Source: Desulfobacillus sp041396245
GTDB lineage: Bacteria; Pseudomonadota; Gammaproteobacteria; Burkholderiales; Rhodocyclaceae
Assembly: GCA_041396245.1 (NCBI GenBank)
Contig: JAWKYW010000002.1
Location: 248,001 to 312,000 of the forward strand
Reading direction: 5' to 3'
DNA length: 64,000 nt
The notes beneath the pieces are model-generated. The model was not told where the DNA came from. It saw only the letters and a list, made by a program, of their open reading frames with translations, and did no database searches. The stretch's first letter is position 1. Each line of letters opens with the position of its first letter. Positions 48,926 through 57,953 of the stretch are shown piece after piece. The position numbers and the translations under genes were made by a program.

Positions 48926-50371
48926 TCAGCCCGTGCCGCCGACGGTCAGCCCGTCGATGCGCAGCGTCGGCTGACCCACGCCCACCGGCACGCTCTGGCC
49001 TTCCTTGCCGCAGGTGCCGACGCCCGGGTCCAGCGCCAGGTCGTTGCCGATCATGGAGACGCGGGTCAGCACGTCGGGGCCGTTGCCGATCAGCGTCGCC
49101 CCCTTCACCGGGTGGGTGATCCTGCCGTTCTCGATGAGGTAGGCCTCGGCGGCGGAGAAGACGAACTTGCCGCTGGTGATGTCGACCTGGCCGCCGCCGA
49201 AGTTGGCGGCGTAGAGGCCCTTCTTCACCGAGGCGATGATCTCCTGCGGGTCGCGGCTGCCGTTCACCATGCAGGTGTTGGTCATGCGCGGCAGCGGCAG
49301 GTGGGCGAAGGACTCGCGCCGGCCGTTGCCGGTGACCGGCACGCCCATCAGGCGCGCATTGAGGGCGTCCTGCAGGTAGCCGGTGAGGATGCCGTCCTCG
49401 ATCAGCACGGTGCGCTGCGTCGGATTGCCCTCGTCGTCGATGGAGAGCGAGCCGCGCCGGTCGGGGATGGTGCCGTCGTCGATGACCGTGACGCCGGGCG
49501 CGGCAACGCGCTCGCCGATGCGCCCGGCGAAGGCCGAGCTGCCCTTGCGGTTGAAGTCGCCCTCCAGCCCGTGGCCGATCGCCTCGTGCAGCAGGATGCC
49601 GGGCCAGCCGTTGCCCAGCACCACGGTCATCTCGCCGGCCGGGGCCGCCCGCGCGGCCAGGTTCACGCCGGCCTGGTGCACCGCCTGCTTGGCATATTCG
49701 CGCAGCACCGCATCGGTGAAGTAGCCGTAATCGTAGCGGCCGCCGCCGCCGGAGGAGCCCTGCTCGCGGAGTCCGTTCTGCGCCATGATCACCGTGACGG
49801 AGACGCGCACCAGCGGCCGCACGTCGGCGGCGAGATGGCCGTCGGCGCGGGCGATCAGCACCACTTCATGCACCCCGGCGATGTGCGCCATCACCTCGAC
49901 CACGCGCGGGTCGGCGGCGCGGGCGAAGCCTTCCAGGCGTTCGAGCAGCTTCACCTTTTCGGTGTCGGGCAGCGAGGCCAGCGGGTCGGCGGTGCCGTAG
50001 AGCGCCGGCGCGGCACGGCCGCGGAGCATCGGCACCCGCTTGTCCGACCCCTGCGCGGCAATGGCGCGGGTGGCCAGCGCCGCCGAATTCAGCGCCGGCA
50101 GGGAGATCTCGTCCGAGTAGGCGAAGGCGGTCTTCTCGCCCGAGATGGCGCGCACGCCGACGCCGCTCTCGATGTTGAAGCTGCCCGACTTGACGATGCC
50201 CTCCTCCAGGCTCCAGGCCTCGGAGCGGCTGTACTGGAAATAGAGGTCGGCATAATCGAGGCGATGGCGACAGAGCACGCCGAACACGGAGTCGAGCTGG
50301 CGCGTGCTGAGGTCGAAGGGCGCCAGCAGGCGGGATTCGGCGGTGGCGAGGTGGCTTGCGGAAGTGGTCAT
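48926..50371 (-). CDS. tldD: Metalloprotease TldD
   Basis: Zinc peptidase subunit TldD of 481 residues, which with TldE/PmbA degrades unfolded peptides such as CcdA and matures microcins. The metal site motif HEAIGHGLEGDF is present, along with GILTGYLQDALNARLMG and MTNTCMVNGS. The start at 50371 is chosen; the frame extends into a hairpin repeat upstream. tldE is not in the window. The order yhdP-nitrilase-tldD matches the enterobacterial and betaproteobacterial arrangement. Confidence 0.95.
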   Translation of the reverse strand: MTTSASHLATAESRLLAPFDLSTRQLDSVFGVLCRHRLDYADLYFQYSRSEAWSLEEGIVKSGSFNIESGVGVRAISGEKTAFAYSDEISLPALNSAALATRAIAAQGSDKRVPMLRGRAAPALYGTADPLASLPDTEKVKLLERLEGFARAADPRVVEVMAHIAGVHEVVLIARADGHLAADVRPLVRVSVTVIMAQNGLREQGSSGGGGRYDYGYFTDAVLREYAKQAVHQAGVNLAARAAPAGEMTVVLGNGWPGILLHEAIGHGLEGDFNRKGSSAFAGRIGERVAAPGVTVIDDGTIPDRRGSLSIDDEGNPTQRTVLIEDGILTGYLQDALNARLMGVPVTGNGRRESFAHLPLPRMTNTCMVNGSRDPQEIIASVKKGLYAANFGGGQVDITSGKFVFSAAEAYLIENGRITHPVKGATLIGNGPDVLTRVSMIGNDLALDPGVGTCGKEGQSVPVGVGQPTLRIDGLTVGGTG

Positions 50372-50388
50372 GTCTTGAAAAAGGTAAC

Positions 50389-50500
50389 CGCTTTCAACGC
50401 AAAGAGCGCAAAGACGCAAAGGGCGCAAAGAAAATTATTCATATGTTTCTCTTTGCGATCTTTGCGTCTTTGCGTCTTTGCGTCCTCTGCGTTGAAAGCG
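50389..50500. repeat. Long inverted repeat (TTTGCG family) between the nitrilase gene and tldD
   Basis: Arms built of CGCTTTCAACGCAAAGAGCG with reiterated GCAAAGACGCAAAGGGC and their complement fold as an imperfect hairpin of about 45 bp with an AT-rich loop. Same design as the hairpins at 14849 and 17542, unrelated sequence. Confidence 0.9.
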
Positions 50501-50511
50501 TTTTGGGTTCA

Positions 50512-51315
50512 TCAAACAAATCTCCGGTGCTCCAGCGCAGGAAGCGAAGCGCGCAGTTCGGCGATGCGGGCGGGATCCATTTCCGCCGTCACCACGCCGG
50601 GGCCGCTCGGCAGGCGCTCCAGCACCGCGCCCCAGGGGTCGACCACCATGCTGTCGCCCCAGGTCCTGCGCCCGCTCGGATGCGTGCCGCCCTGGGCCGA
50701 GGCCAGCACGTAGCAGAGGTTTTCCACCGCCCGCGCCCGCAACAGCACCTCCCAGTGCGCCTGGCCGGTCGTGTGCGTGAACGCCGCCGGCACCACCAGC
50801 AGGTCCACCGGCCCCATCGCACGATACAGTTCCGGAAAGCGCAGGTCGTAGCAGATCGACAATCCCACGCGGCCGACCGGGGAATCGAAGGCGACGGCCT
50901 CGCCGCCGGCCTCGATGGTCCGACTCTCGTTGTACTGCTCGGTTCCGCTGCGAAAGCCGAAAAGGTGGATCTTGTCGTAGCGCGCCACGCGCCGGCCGGC
51001 CGCGTCGAAGACCAGGCAGCTGTTGCGCACCTTGTCCGGCGCCGACGCTTCCAGCGGGATGGAGCCGCCGACCAGCCAGACCTTGTGCCGCAGCGCCGTC
51101 CCGCGCAGGAAGTCCTGCAGGGGGCCTTCGTCCTCCCGCTCCCGCACGCGCACTTTTTCCGTCTCGTCGCCGGAGATGAGCGGAAAGTATTCCGGCAGCG
51201 CCACCAGCTGCGCACCGCGCGCTGCCGCCGCCGCCACCAGGCGGTCGGCCTCGCGCAGGTTCTGCGCGATGTCCGGCCCCGACACCATTTGCACCGCGGC
51301 AATCCGCTTCTTCAT
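50512..51315 (-). CDS. Carbon-nitrogen hydrolase (nitrilase superfamily, Nit1/Nit2 type)
   Basis: A 267-residue C-N hydrolase with Glu-Lys-Cys triad: VALPEYFPL (Glu), ARYDKIHLFGF (Lys) and LSICYDLRFPELYR (Cys). The closest group by pattern is deaminated-glutathione amidase / omega-amidase. ATG at 51315 overlaps the yhdP stop by 4 bases. Its steady position between yhdP and tldD is common in this lineage. Confidence 0.92.
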   Translation of the reverse strand: MKKRIAAVQMVSGPDIAQNLREADRLVAAAAARGAQLVALPEYFPLISGDETEKVRVREREDEGPLQDFLRGTALRHKVWLVGGSIPLEASAPDKVRNSCLVFDAAGRRVARYDKIHLFGFRSGTEQYNESRTIEAGGEAVAFDSPVGRVGLSICYDLRFPELYRAMGPVDLLVVPAAFTHTTGQAHWEVLLRARAVENLCYVLASAQGGTHPSGRRTWGDSMVVDPWGAVLERLPSGPGVVTAEMDPARIAELRASLPALEHRRFV

Positions 51316-54300
51316 TGCACGCTTTCCTCCTTGGTTGCCGCCGCCTGCTGCTGCAGCTTTTCCACCTTGGGATCCACCCAGCTGCCGGTGACGGCGTACT
51401 CGAAGGCGAACATCTTGCCGAAGGGGTCCTTGAGCAGCTTCTGCACCACCCAGGCGGCGGCGCCGACGGCCGGGTTGGCAAGCATGGCGCCGACGGACAG
51501 GGTTTCGCCCAGGGCCGGTTCGACGCGCACGCGCAGGTTCTGCGTCTCGTCGGGAACGCTCACCTCGCCCTGCATGAAGATCTTCGCCGACGGCCCCTCG
51601 ATCTGCAGGTCCTGCGTGCGCAACACCCCGCGCGCCACCGTGGCGTTGCCGGTGATGGAATCGAAGGCGAAGCCGTCGCTGAAGATGTCGCGGAAATCCA
51701 GGGTGATGCGCCGCGGCAGCGACTGCAGGCTGAGGATGCCGAGCAGCCGCCCGACGCCGGGATCCAGCTTGTTGAACTGGCCGCGCCCGGCTTCCACCTT
51801 CAGGGTGCCGTCGAGGGAGGCATGATCGATCCGGGTCGGCGCGCCGGCCCAGGACACCTTGCCCGCCAGCTTCGCCGCACCGCGCCTGACGGCGTCGACA
51901 TAGCCGAGGCGTTCCAGCATCTTGCCGCTGTCCGCGACATCGAGCCTGAAATTGAGCTGCGTGCCGCCGCCGCCCCAGAAGCCGTCGGACAGCAGGACGC
52001 CGTCGGGATTGCTGATGGCCAGCTTGTCCAGCCGCCAGCCCTTGTCTTCGTTGGTTGCCAGCAGTTCCAGGCGTCCCAGCTTGCGCTCCCGCAGGGTGAA
52101 GTCGTCGGCGACGATGTCGAGCCCCGGCAATTCGCGCAGCGGCTCCTCGGCGATGAGCGACTGTCCCGGCCGGCTCTCGCCGAGGGTGAACTGCTTCAGG
52201 CGCGCGCGCAGGCGCCCGCGCCCGGCCGCTTTCCAGGAAAACTCGCCGGCCACTTCGCGGCTGTCCACCTGCGCCTGCCAGGTGTCGCCCTGCAGCGCCG
52301 CGCGCAGATCGACATCGTGGAATGTCCGCTCGAAGGTGGTCAGCTCGCCGGCGCGCAGGTTGAGGCGGCTGACGGGATGGCCGCCGCCTCCGCCGTCGGC
52401 GGCAAACAGCTTGCGCCAGAAATCCACGTCGAAGGCCGGCACCCTGGCGCTGAGCAGGACGCCCTGCTCGGGCAGGGCCGGCGTTTCGCCGATGCCGATG
52501 ACGCCGCGCTCGATGACCGCCCCGGCGTTTTCGTGCCGGCGCAGGAAATGGGCGGCGAGCACATCGCCAAGCGCGATGCGGACCTGGTCGCGCGCCGGCG
52601 CCGTGCCGGTCGCCGTGCTGCGTTCGAAGCGGAAGGGGAGCGCTTCGGTCGAGGTCTTGTTGAACGGCTCGGGCAGGCTCGAGGCGATGCCCCGGAGATC
52701 GGACTCCAGGGTGACGTCGGCGTTGCGATTTTTCACCACGACGGTGCCGTTCCAGTCGGTGCTGCCCGACAGGTGCTCGAACAGGCGATGGTCCGCGGTC
52801 TTGCGCATGCCGGCGATGCCCAGGCTGCCCTTCGCCCGGATGGCCAGCGCGCCGTCGCCGCGGGTGGCGGCATTGATGACGAGCGGCGCGTCGAGCAGCC
52901 GGGCACGCGCATCCTTCATGCCGACGCTGTTGCCGGTGAAGCGCAGGCGGCCATCCACCTCGGTCAGCGGCGGCAGGTCGGCATCCACCGTCAGTTCGTT
53001 GCGCAGGAACTGGTAGTCGCCCTCGATGCGGGTGTCGGCCACCTTGCGCAGGGGCATGGTGAGCTTGATCGACAGGGCGCCGCTGCCGGCGGCGCGCATG
53101 CCCTGGGTGAAGCGGTCGATCTTTTCGCTGACCGGGCTGTTCTCGATGAAGCGCAGGAAATCGGCCGTCGGCCCCGCCGCGCGGCCGGCGATGGTGATGA
53201 TTTCCTCCGCCGCCTCGAGGTCGGCGATCTCGGCCTTCACCCCGGACACGGCAACGCCGTAAACGCTGCCGCGCGAGGCCGTGATCAGCATGCGCTTGCC
53301 TTCGAAGAGCAGGTCGCCGGCGATGTCGTCGATGCCGGGCCAGTCGGGCGCATAGCGCAGGTCGGCGCCGGCGAACTTGGCCGAGACCTGGAAGATGCCC
53401 TGCTTGCCGTCGGCGAAGGGGAAATCCCTGAGGTCGCCCTTCAGGCGCAGGCGGGCGTTGTCGGCGCGCCCGCCGCTGATGGCGGCGCGCAGCCAGTCGC
53501 GCACGTCGCGATTGACCACCAGCGGCATGTAGCGCCACACCGCTGCCCCGTCGGCGCGGCTCAGGCGTGCCGTCATGTCGATCTCGCCGGGGCCGTCCAG
53601 GCTGCTGCGATAACGGCCGGAAGCATTGCCGGCGGCATCCTTGTTGACGAAATCGAGGCTCTGCAATTGCAGGTCGACCCGCCCCTGCGCCATCGTCCAG
53701 TTGAGCCGGGCGCCGAGCTGCTCGAAATCCAGGCGGGGGTCGGCGAAGACCGTCGGCAGCTCCAGCGCGGCCTGGCGGCTGTCGAGGCTGGCATGGCCGC
53801 CCTTTTCGTTGCCCTCGATGTCGCCGGTCAGCCCGGCGAAGCCGGGAAAATAGCCCTGCGCCCGCAGGCCGAGCTGCTCGAAGCGGGCGCGCACATTGAA
53901 GCCGGCCAGCGCGCCGGCCTCGCCGATCCAGCCCAGCTTGAGGTCGTAGATGCGGCCGCGCGGGGCGTAGTCGCCCAGGGTCTTGCGGCTGCCCTCGTCC
54001 AGCGGCAGATAGCCGGCCAGCCGCGTCAGCACGTCGAGATCGAGGCCGTTGGCGACCACCTCGCCATGCGCCGGCTGCTTGCCGACGGCCGGCGTCCAGC
54101 GCAGGGAAAAGTCGGTCGGCGCCAGTGCAACGCCGTCGCGCGTGGCCAGCGCCAGCTTGCGCGACGCCACCTCGAAACCGTTGGCGGGCAGGCGGCCGGA
54201 AACGCGGCCGTTGAAATGGGCCAGGTCGAGCATGGGCAGCCCGCGCGCCAGCCGCAGCCTGACATCGCGCAGGGCGATGTCGGCCGTCAGGGTATCGAGC

Positions 54301-55175
54301 CGCTTCTCGGCGAAATCCAGCCACAGCCGCATGCCGCCGGCACCCTGCGGCAGTTCGATGGGATAGTCCACCCAGGCGCGCCAGGCGGCCAGGTCGGCGT
54401 AGTCCAGCTCGGCATAGGTCCGGCCCTTCCAGGTTTCCAGGCGGCTCAGGTCCTCGCCGCGGAAGTCGCCGCGCACGTCAAGGCGCGCGGCCAGCTCGCG
54501 CGGCGGCACGGCGGTCAGGCCGAAGCGGTGGCGACGCCCGCTGTTCTGCAGGACGAAGTTGAGCTGCTTCAGTTCCAGCGGCGGCGCGCCGCGCAGCTCG
54601 TCCTCCCAGCGGATGGCGGCATTGCGGATGACGATGCGCTCCTGCGCCAGCAGCCAGTCGGAGAAGTCGGTCCCGCTCGCCTCGGTGTCGAGCTGGATGC
54701 CGGCGATGAAAATGTGACCGTCCCTGTCGCGACGCACATGCAGGGTGGGGGCGTCCACCTCCAGCCGGTGCAGCCGCAACTGCCAGTTCCACAGCGAGGC
54801 CCAGGACATCTCGGTCTCGACCGTGTCGAAAGTCAGTCCCGGCCGGCCGGCGGCATCATGAATGCTGAAGCCGCGCAGGGACAGGTGCGGCCGCAGTCCC
54901 TGCCAGCGGGTATCGATGCGGGCGATGGTCACGTTCAGGCCGACCGCCTGCGAAATGCTTTGCTCGATGTCGTCGCGATGGTTCTCGATGTTGGGCAGCA
55001 CCGAGTAGCGCAGGACGAGGACGATCAGGGCAAAACCGAAATAGCCGAGCCAGAACAGCCAGACCAGCGTGCGGCGCAGCCAGGCGGGCAGCCAGGCGAA
55101 GCCAAGCAGGCCGGCCAGGCGCCTGGCCAGGCCCGGGCTGGCCGGTTGCGGGTTCGGGGTCGTATTTTCTTGCAT
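51312..55175 (-). CDS. yhdP: YhdP family AsmA-like envelope protein
   Basis: A 1287-residue bridge-like protein of the TamB/YhdP/AsmA group, thought to carry phospholipids across the periplasm to the outer membrane. One N-terminal membrane helix (about residues 38-60, TLVWLFWLGYFGFALIVLVL) anchors it; the rest is repetitive beta-rich DUF3971/AsmA sequence. The start is the ATG at 55175; the TTG codon just before is not needed. Two segments are encoded across variants of the repeated word (PGLTFD near residue 113 and GTDFSDW near 165). Divergent from glnE with a 93-base gap. Confidence 0.93.
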   Translation of the reverse strand: MQENTTPNPQPASPGLARRLAGLLGFAWLPAWLRRTLVWLFWLGYFGFALIVLVLRYSVLPNIENHRDDIEQSISQAVGLNVTIARIDTRWQGLRPHLSLRGFSIHDAAGRPGLTFDTVETEMSWASLWNWQLRLHRLEVDAPTLHVRRDRDGHIFIAGIQLDTEASGTDFSDWLLAQERIVIRNAAIRWEDELRGAPPLELKQLNFVLQNSGRRHRFGLTAVPPRELAARLDVRGDFRGEDLSRLETWKGRTYAELDYADLAAWRAWVDYPIELPQGAGGMRLWLDFAEKRLDTLTADIALRDVRLRLARGLPMLDLAHFNGRVSGRLPANGFEVASRKLALATRDGVALAPTDFSLRWTPAVGKQPAHGEVVANGLDLDVLTRLAGYLPLDEGSRKTLGDYAPRGRIYDLKLGWIGEAGALAGFNVRARFEQLGLRAQGYFPGFAGLTGDIEGNEKGGHASLDSRQAALELPTVFADPRLDFEQLGARLNWTMAQGRVDLQLQSLDFVNKDAAGNASGRYRSSLDGPGEIDMTARLSRADGAAVWRYMPLVVNRDVRDWLRAAISGGRADNARLRLKGDLRDFPFADGKQGIFQVSAKFAGADLRYAPDWPGIDDIAGDLLFEGKRMLITASRGSVYGVAVSGVKAEIADLEAAEEIITIAGRAAGPTADFLRFIENSPVSEKIDRFTQGMRAAGSGALSIKLTMPLRKVADTRIEGDYQFLRNELTVDADLPPLTEVDGRLRFTGNSVGMKDARARLLDAPLVINAATRGDGALAIRAKGSLGIAGMRKTADHRLFEHLSGSTDWNGTVVVKNRNADVTLESDLRGIASSLPEPFNKTSTEALPFRFERSTATGTAPARDQVRIALGDVLAAHFLRRHENAGAVIERGVIGIGETPALPEQGVLLSARVPAFDVDFWRKLFAADGGGGGHPVSRLNLRAGELTTFERTFHDVDLRAALQGDTWQAQVDSREVAGEFSWKAAGRGRLRARLKQFTLGESRPGQSLIAEEPLRELPGLDIVADDFTLRERKLGRLELLATNEDKGWRLDKLAISNPDGVLLSDGFWGGGGTQLNFRLDVADSGKMLERLGYVDAVRRGAAKLAGKVSWAGAPTRIDHASLDGTLKVEAGRGQFNKLDPGVGRLLGILSLQSLPRRITLDFRDIFSDGFAFDSITGNATVARGVLRTQDLQIEGPSAKIFMQGEVSVPDETQNLRVRVEPALGETLSVGAMLANPAVGAAAWVVQKLLKDPFGKMFAFEYAVTGSWVDPKVEKLQQQAAATKEESVQ

Positions 55176-55268
55176 CAATGGTCTGGGCCTGCCGCCAAGT
55201 TACAATCCCGCCGGAAGCCCCCCTGCGATAGCCGATTCTACCTGTAAAAACATCCATATAACGCGCCA

Positions 55269-57953
55269 ATGACCGAACCGACCGACAACGTCGCCCTGCT
55301 CGAGCGCATTCTTCCCCTCAGCCGCTTCCTGACGCGCCTGCTCGATGGTCGTCCGGAGATCGGCGACGCCCTGCGCGCCGCGCTCCGGCAGCCCTTCGAC
55401 GCGCAGGCGATGCGCGACTTCCTCGCCGCCGAGGCGGCGGACGAGGCGGCGCTGCGGCCGGGCCTGCGCCGCCTGCGCGCCGGCGTCATGGCGCGCCTCG
55501 TCGCGCGCGACCTGGCCGGGCTCGCCGACCTGGCCGAGGTCACCGAGACCATGACCGCCCTGGCCGACGTCGCCGTCGCCCATGCCGCCGCCGTGGTCAA
55601 CGCGGCCCTTGCCGCTCGCCACGGCACGCCGCGCTCGGCAACGGGCGAAGCGCAGGAACTCGTCGTCGTCGGCATGGGCAAGCTGGGCGGGCGCGAGCTG
55701 AACGTCTCCTCCGACATCGACCTGATCTTCGTCTACCCCGAGGACGGCGAGACCGACGGCGACGGTGCGCGCCTGTCGAATTTCGATTTCTTCACGCGGC
55801 TGGGTCGCCAGCTGATCGGCGCGCTCTCGGAGATCACGGGAGACGGCCAGGTCTTCCGCGTCGACATGCGCCTGCGGCCGAACGGCGACTCCGGCCCGCT
55901 GGTGGCGAGCTTCGACATGCTGGAGAACTACTTCATCGCCCAGGGCCGCGAGTGGGAGCGCTACGCCTGGATCAAGGCGCGGCCGCTCACCGGCGCGCGC
56001 GACGCCGAGCTGGCCGCCCTGGCGCGTCCCTTCATCTACCGCAAGTATCTCGACTACGGCGCCATCAATGCCATGCGCGCATTGCATGCGCAGATCCGCC
56101 GCGAGGTGGCGCGCAAGGACATGGCCGACAACATCAAGCTCGGCCCGGGCGGCATCCGCGAGATCGAGTTCATCGCACAGGTCTTCCAGCTCATCCGCGG
56201 CGGCCGCGACAAGGCTCTGCAGGTCCGGCCGACACTGCAGGTGCTGGCGCTGCTGGCCGAGCGCGGCATCCTCGACGCCTCCGCCGTGCGCGAGCTGGCC
56301 GTCGCCTACCGCTTCCTGCGCAACCTGGAGCACCGCCTGCAGTACCTCGACGACGCCCAGACGCACACCCTGCCGGGCAACCCGGCCGACCAGGCCCTGA
56401 TCGCGCGCGGCATGGGCTTCGGCGAATATGCCGCCCTGCTGGAAGAACTCGACGACCACCGCGCCAACGTCAGCCGCCACTTCGATGACGTCTTCGCCGA
56501 TCCCGACCGCGAGGGCCACGACCTGGCCGCCGTCTGGCAGGACTGCGAAAACGGCGAGGCCGCCCAGGCGCTGGGGCTGCTCGGCTACGGCAACGCGGAA
56601 GGCGGCGCCCGTCGCCTGGCCGGCATCCGCGCCGGCACCCGCTACCGGCAGATGCCGGCGGGCATCCGCGAGCGCTTCGACGCGCTGGTGCCGCGCCTGA
56701 TCGAGGCCGCGGCGGAAACGCCCGATCCCGATGCCACCCTGGCGCGCGGCCTCGACCTGCTCGAGGCCATCAGCCGCCGCGCCGCCTACCTCTCCCTGCT
56801 GCAGCAGTACCCGCAGGCCCTGCAGAAGGTGGCGCGGCTGGTGAGCGCCTCGAGCTGGGCGGCGAGCTATCTCACGCGCCACCCGGTGCTGCTCGACGAG
56901 CTGCTCGACGCGCGCCTGCTCGAGGCCGCGCCGGACTGGCCCGGCTTCCGCGCCCAGCTCGGCCGCGACCTCGACGAGCACGAGCCGGACACCGAACGGC
57001 AGATGGATATCATGCGCGAGGCGCATCACGCCCAGGTGTTCCGCCTGCTGGCGCAGGACCTGGCCGGCCTGCTGCCTCTGGAGAAGCTCTCCGACCACCT
57101 CTCGGCGCTGGCCGACATCATGCTCGACCTGGCCCTGCGCCTGGTCTGGCGCAAGCTGTCGAAGCGCCACCGCGAGGCGCCGCGCTTCGCCGTCGTCGCC
57201 TACGGCAAGCTGGGCGGCAAGGAGCTCGGCTACGCCTCCGACCTCGACATCATCTTCCTCTTCGAGGATGACCACCCCGACGCGCCGGAGATCTACGCAC
57301 GGCTGGCGCAACGCATCAACACCTGGATCTCCAGCGCGACGCCGGCCGGCATCCTGTTCCAGACCGACCTGCGCCTGCGGCCCAACGGCGAGTCGGGCCT
57401 GCTGGTGAGTTCCGTCGAGGCCTTCCGCCAGTACCAGATGGAATCGGCCTGGGTGTGGGAGCACCAGGCGCTGACGCGGGCGCGCCATTGCGCCGGCGAT
57501 GCGGACATCGGACGCGCATTCGAGGAGATCCGCATCGACGTATTGCGCAAGCCGCGCGAACTCGGGGAGCTGGGGCGCGAGGTGATCGCCATGCGCGAGA
57601 AGATGGCGGCGGCCCATGCCAACAAGAGCGACCTCTTCGACATCAAGCACGACCGCGGCGGCCTCATCGACGTCGAATTCATCGTGCAGTACCTCGTGCT
57701 CGGCCATGCGCACGCCCACGCCGAGCTCACCGGCAACCTCGGCAACCTGGCCCTGCTGAAGATCGCAGCCGGCCTCGGCCTCATCCCGCAGGATCTCGCC
57801 GCGCGGGTCGGCGACGCCTACCGCCGCTTCCGCAGGCTGCAGCACAGCCTGCGCCTGAACGACGCGCCTTACGCCCGCGTGCCGCGCGAAACCCTCGCCG
57901 GGGAAGTCGACGGGGTACGGGCACTGTGGCGGCAGGTATTCAGGGAAGGGTGA
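55269..57953 (+). CDS. glnE: Bifunctional glutamine synthetase adenylyltransferase / deadenylase
   Basis: Controls glutamine synthetase by attaching or removing AMP, 894 residues (E. coli 946). The N-terminal adenylyl-removase domain carries GMGKLGGRELNVSSDIDLIF, and the C-terminal adenylyltransferase carries YGKLGGKELGYASDLDIIFLF, each with the D-x-D metal pair. The linker holds PII-binding helices. It has its own gene unit; the 3' end overlaps the convergent histidine kinase by 14 bases. Confidence 0.96.
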   Translation: MTEPTDNVALLERILPLSRFLTRLLDGRPEIGDALRAALRQPFDAQAMRDFLAAEAADEAALRPGLRRLRAGVMARLVARDLAGLADLAEVTETMTALADVAVAHAAAVVNAALAARHGTPRSATGEAQELVVVGMGKLGGRELNVSSDIDLIFVYPEDGETDGDGARLSNFDFFTRLGRQLIGALSEITGDGQVFRVDMRLRPNGDSGPLVASFDMLENYFIAQGREWERYAWIKARPLTGARDAELAALARPFIYRKYLDYGAINAMRALHAQIRREVARKDMADNIKLGPGGIREIEFIAQVFQLIRGGRDKALQVRPTLQVLALLAERGILDASAVRELAVAYRFLRNLEHRLQYLDDAQTHTLPGNPADQALIARGMGFGEYAALLEELDDHRANVSRHFDDVFADPDREGHDLAAVWQDCENGEAAQALGLLGYGNAEGGARRLAGIRAGTRYRQMPAGIRERFDALVPRLIEAAAETPDPDATLARGLDLLEAISRRAAYLSLLQQYPQALQKVARLVSASSWAASYLTRHPVLLDELLDARLLEAAPDWPGFRAQLGRDLDEHEPDTERQMDIMREAHHAQVFRLLAQDLAGLLPLEKLSDHLSALADIMLDLALRLVWRKLSKRHREAPRFAVVAYGKLGGKELGYASDLDIIFLFEDDHPDAPEIYARLAQRINTWISSATPAGILFQTDLRLRPNGESGLLVSSVEAFRQYQMESAWVWEHQALTRARHCAGDADIGRAFEEIRIDVLRKPRELGELGREVIAMREKMAAAHANKSDLFDIKHDRGGLIDVEFIVQYLVLGHAHAHAELTGNLGNLALLKIAAGLGLIPQDLAARVGDAYRRFRRLQHSLRLNDAPYARVPRETLAGEVDGVRALWRQVFREG

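Noticed and set aside
51315..55247. A 1310-residue open frame opposite yhdP
   Set aside because: Shadow frame; the minus strand encodes a full YhdP with membrane anchor and coupled start/stop.
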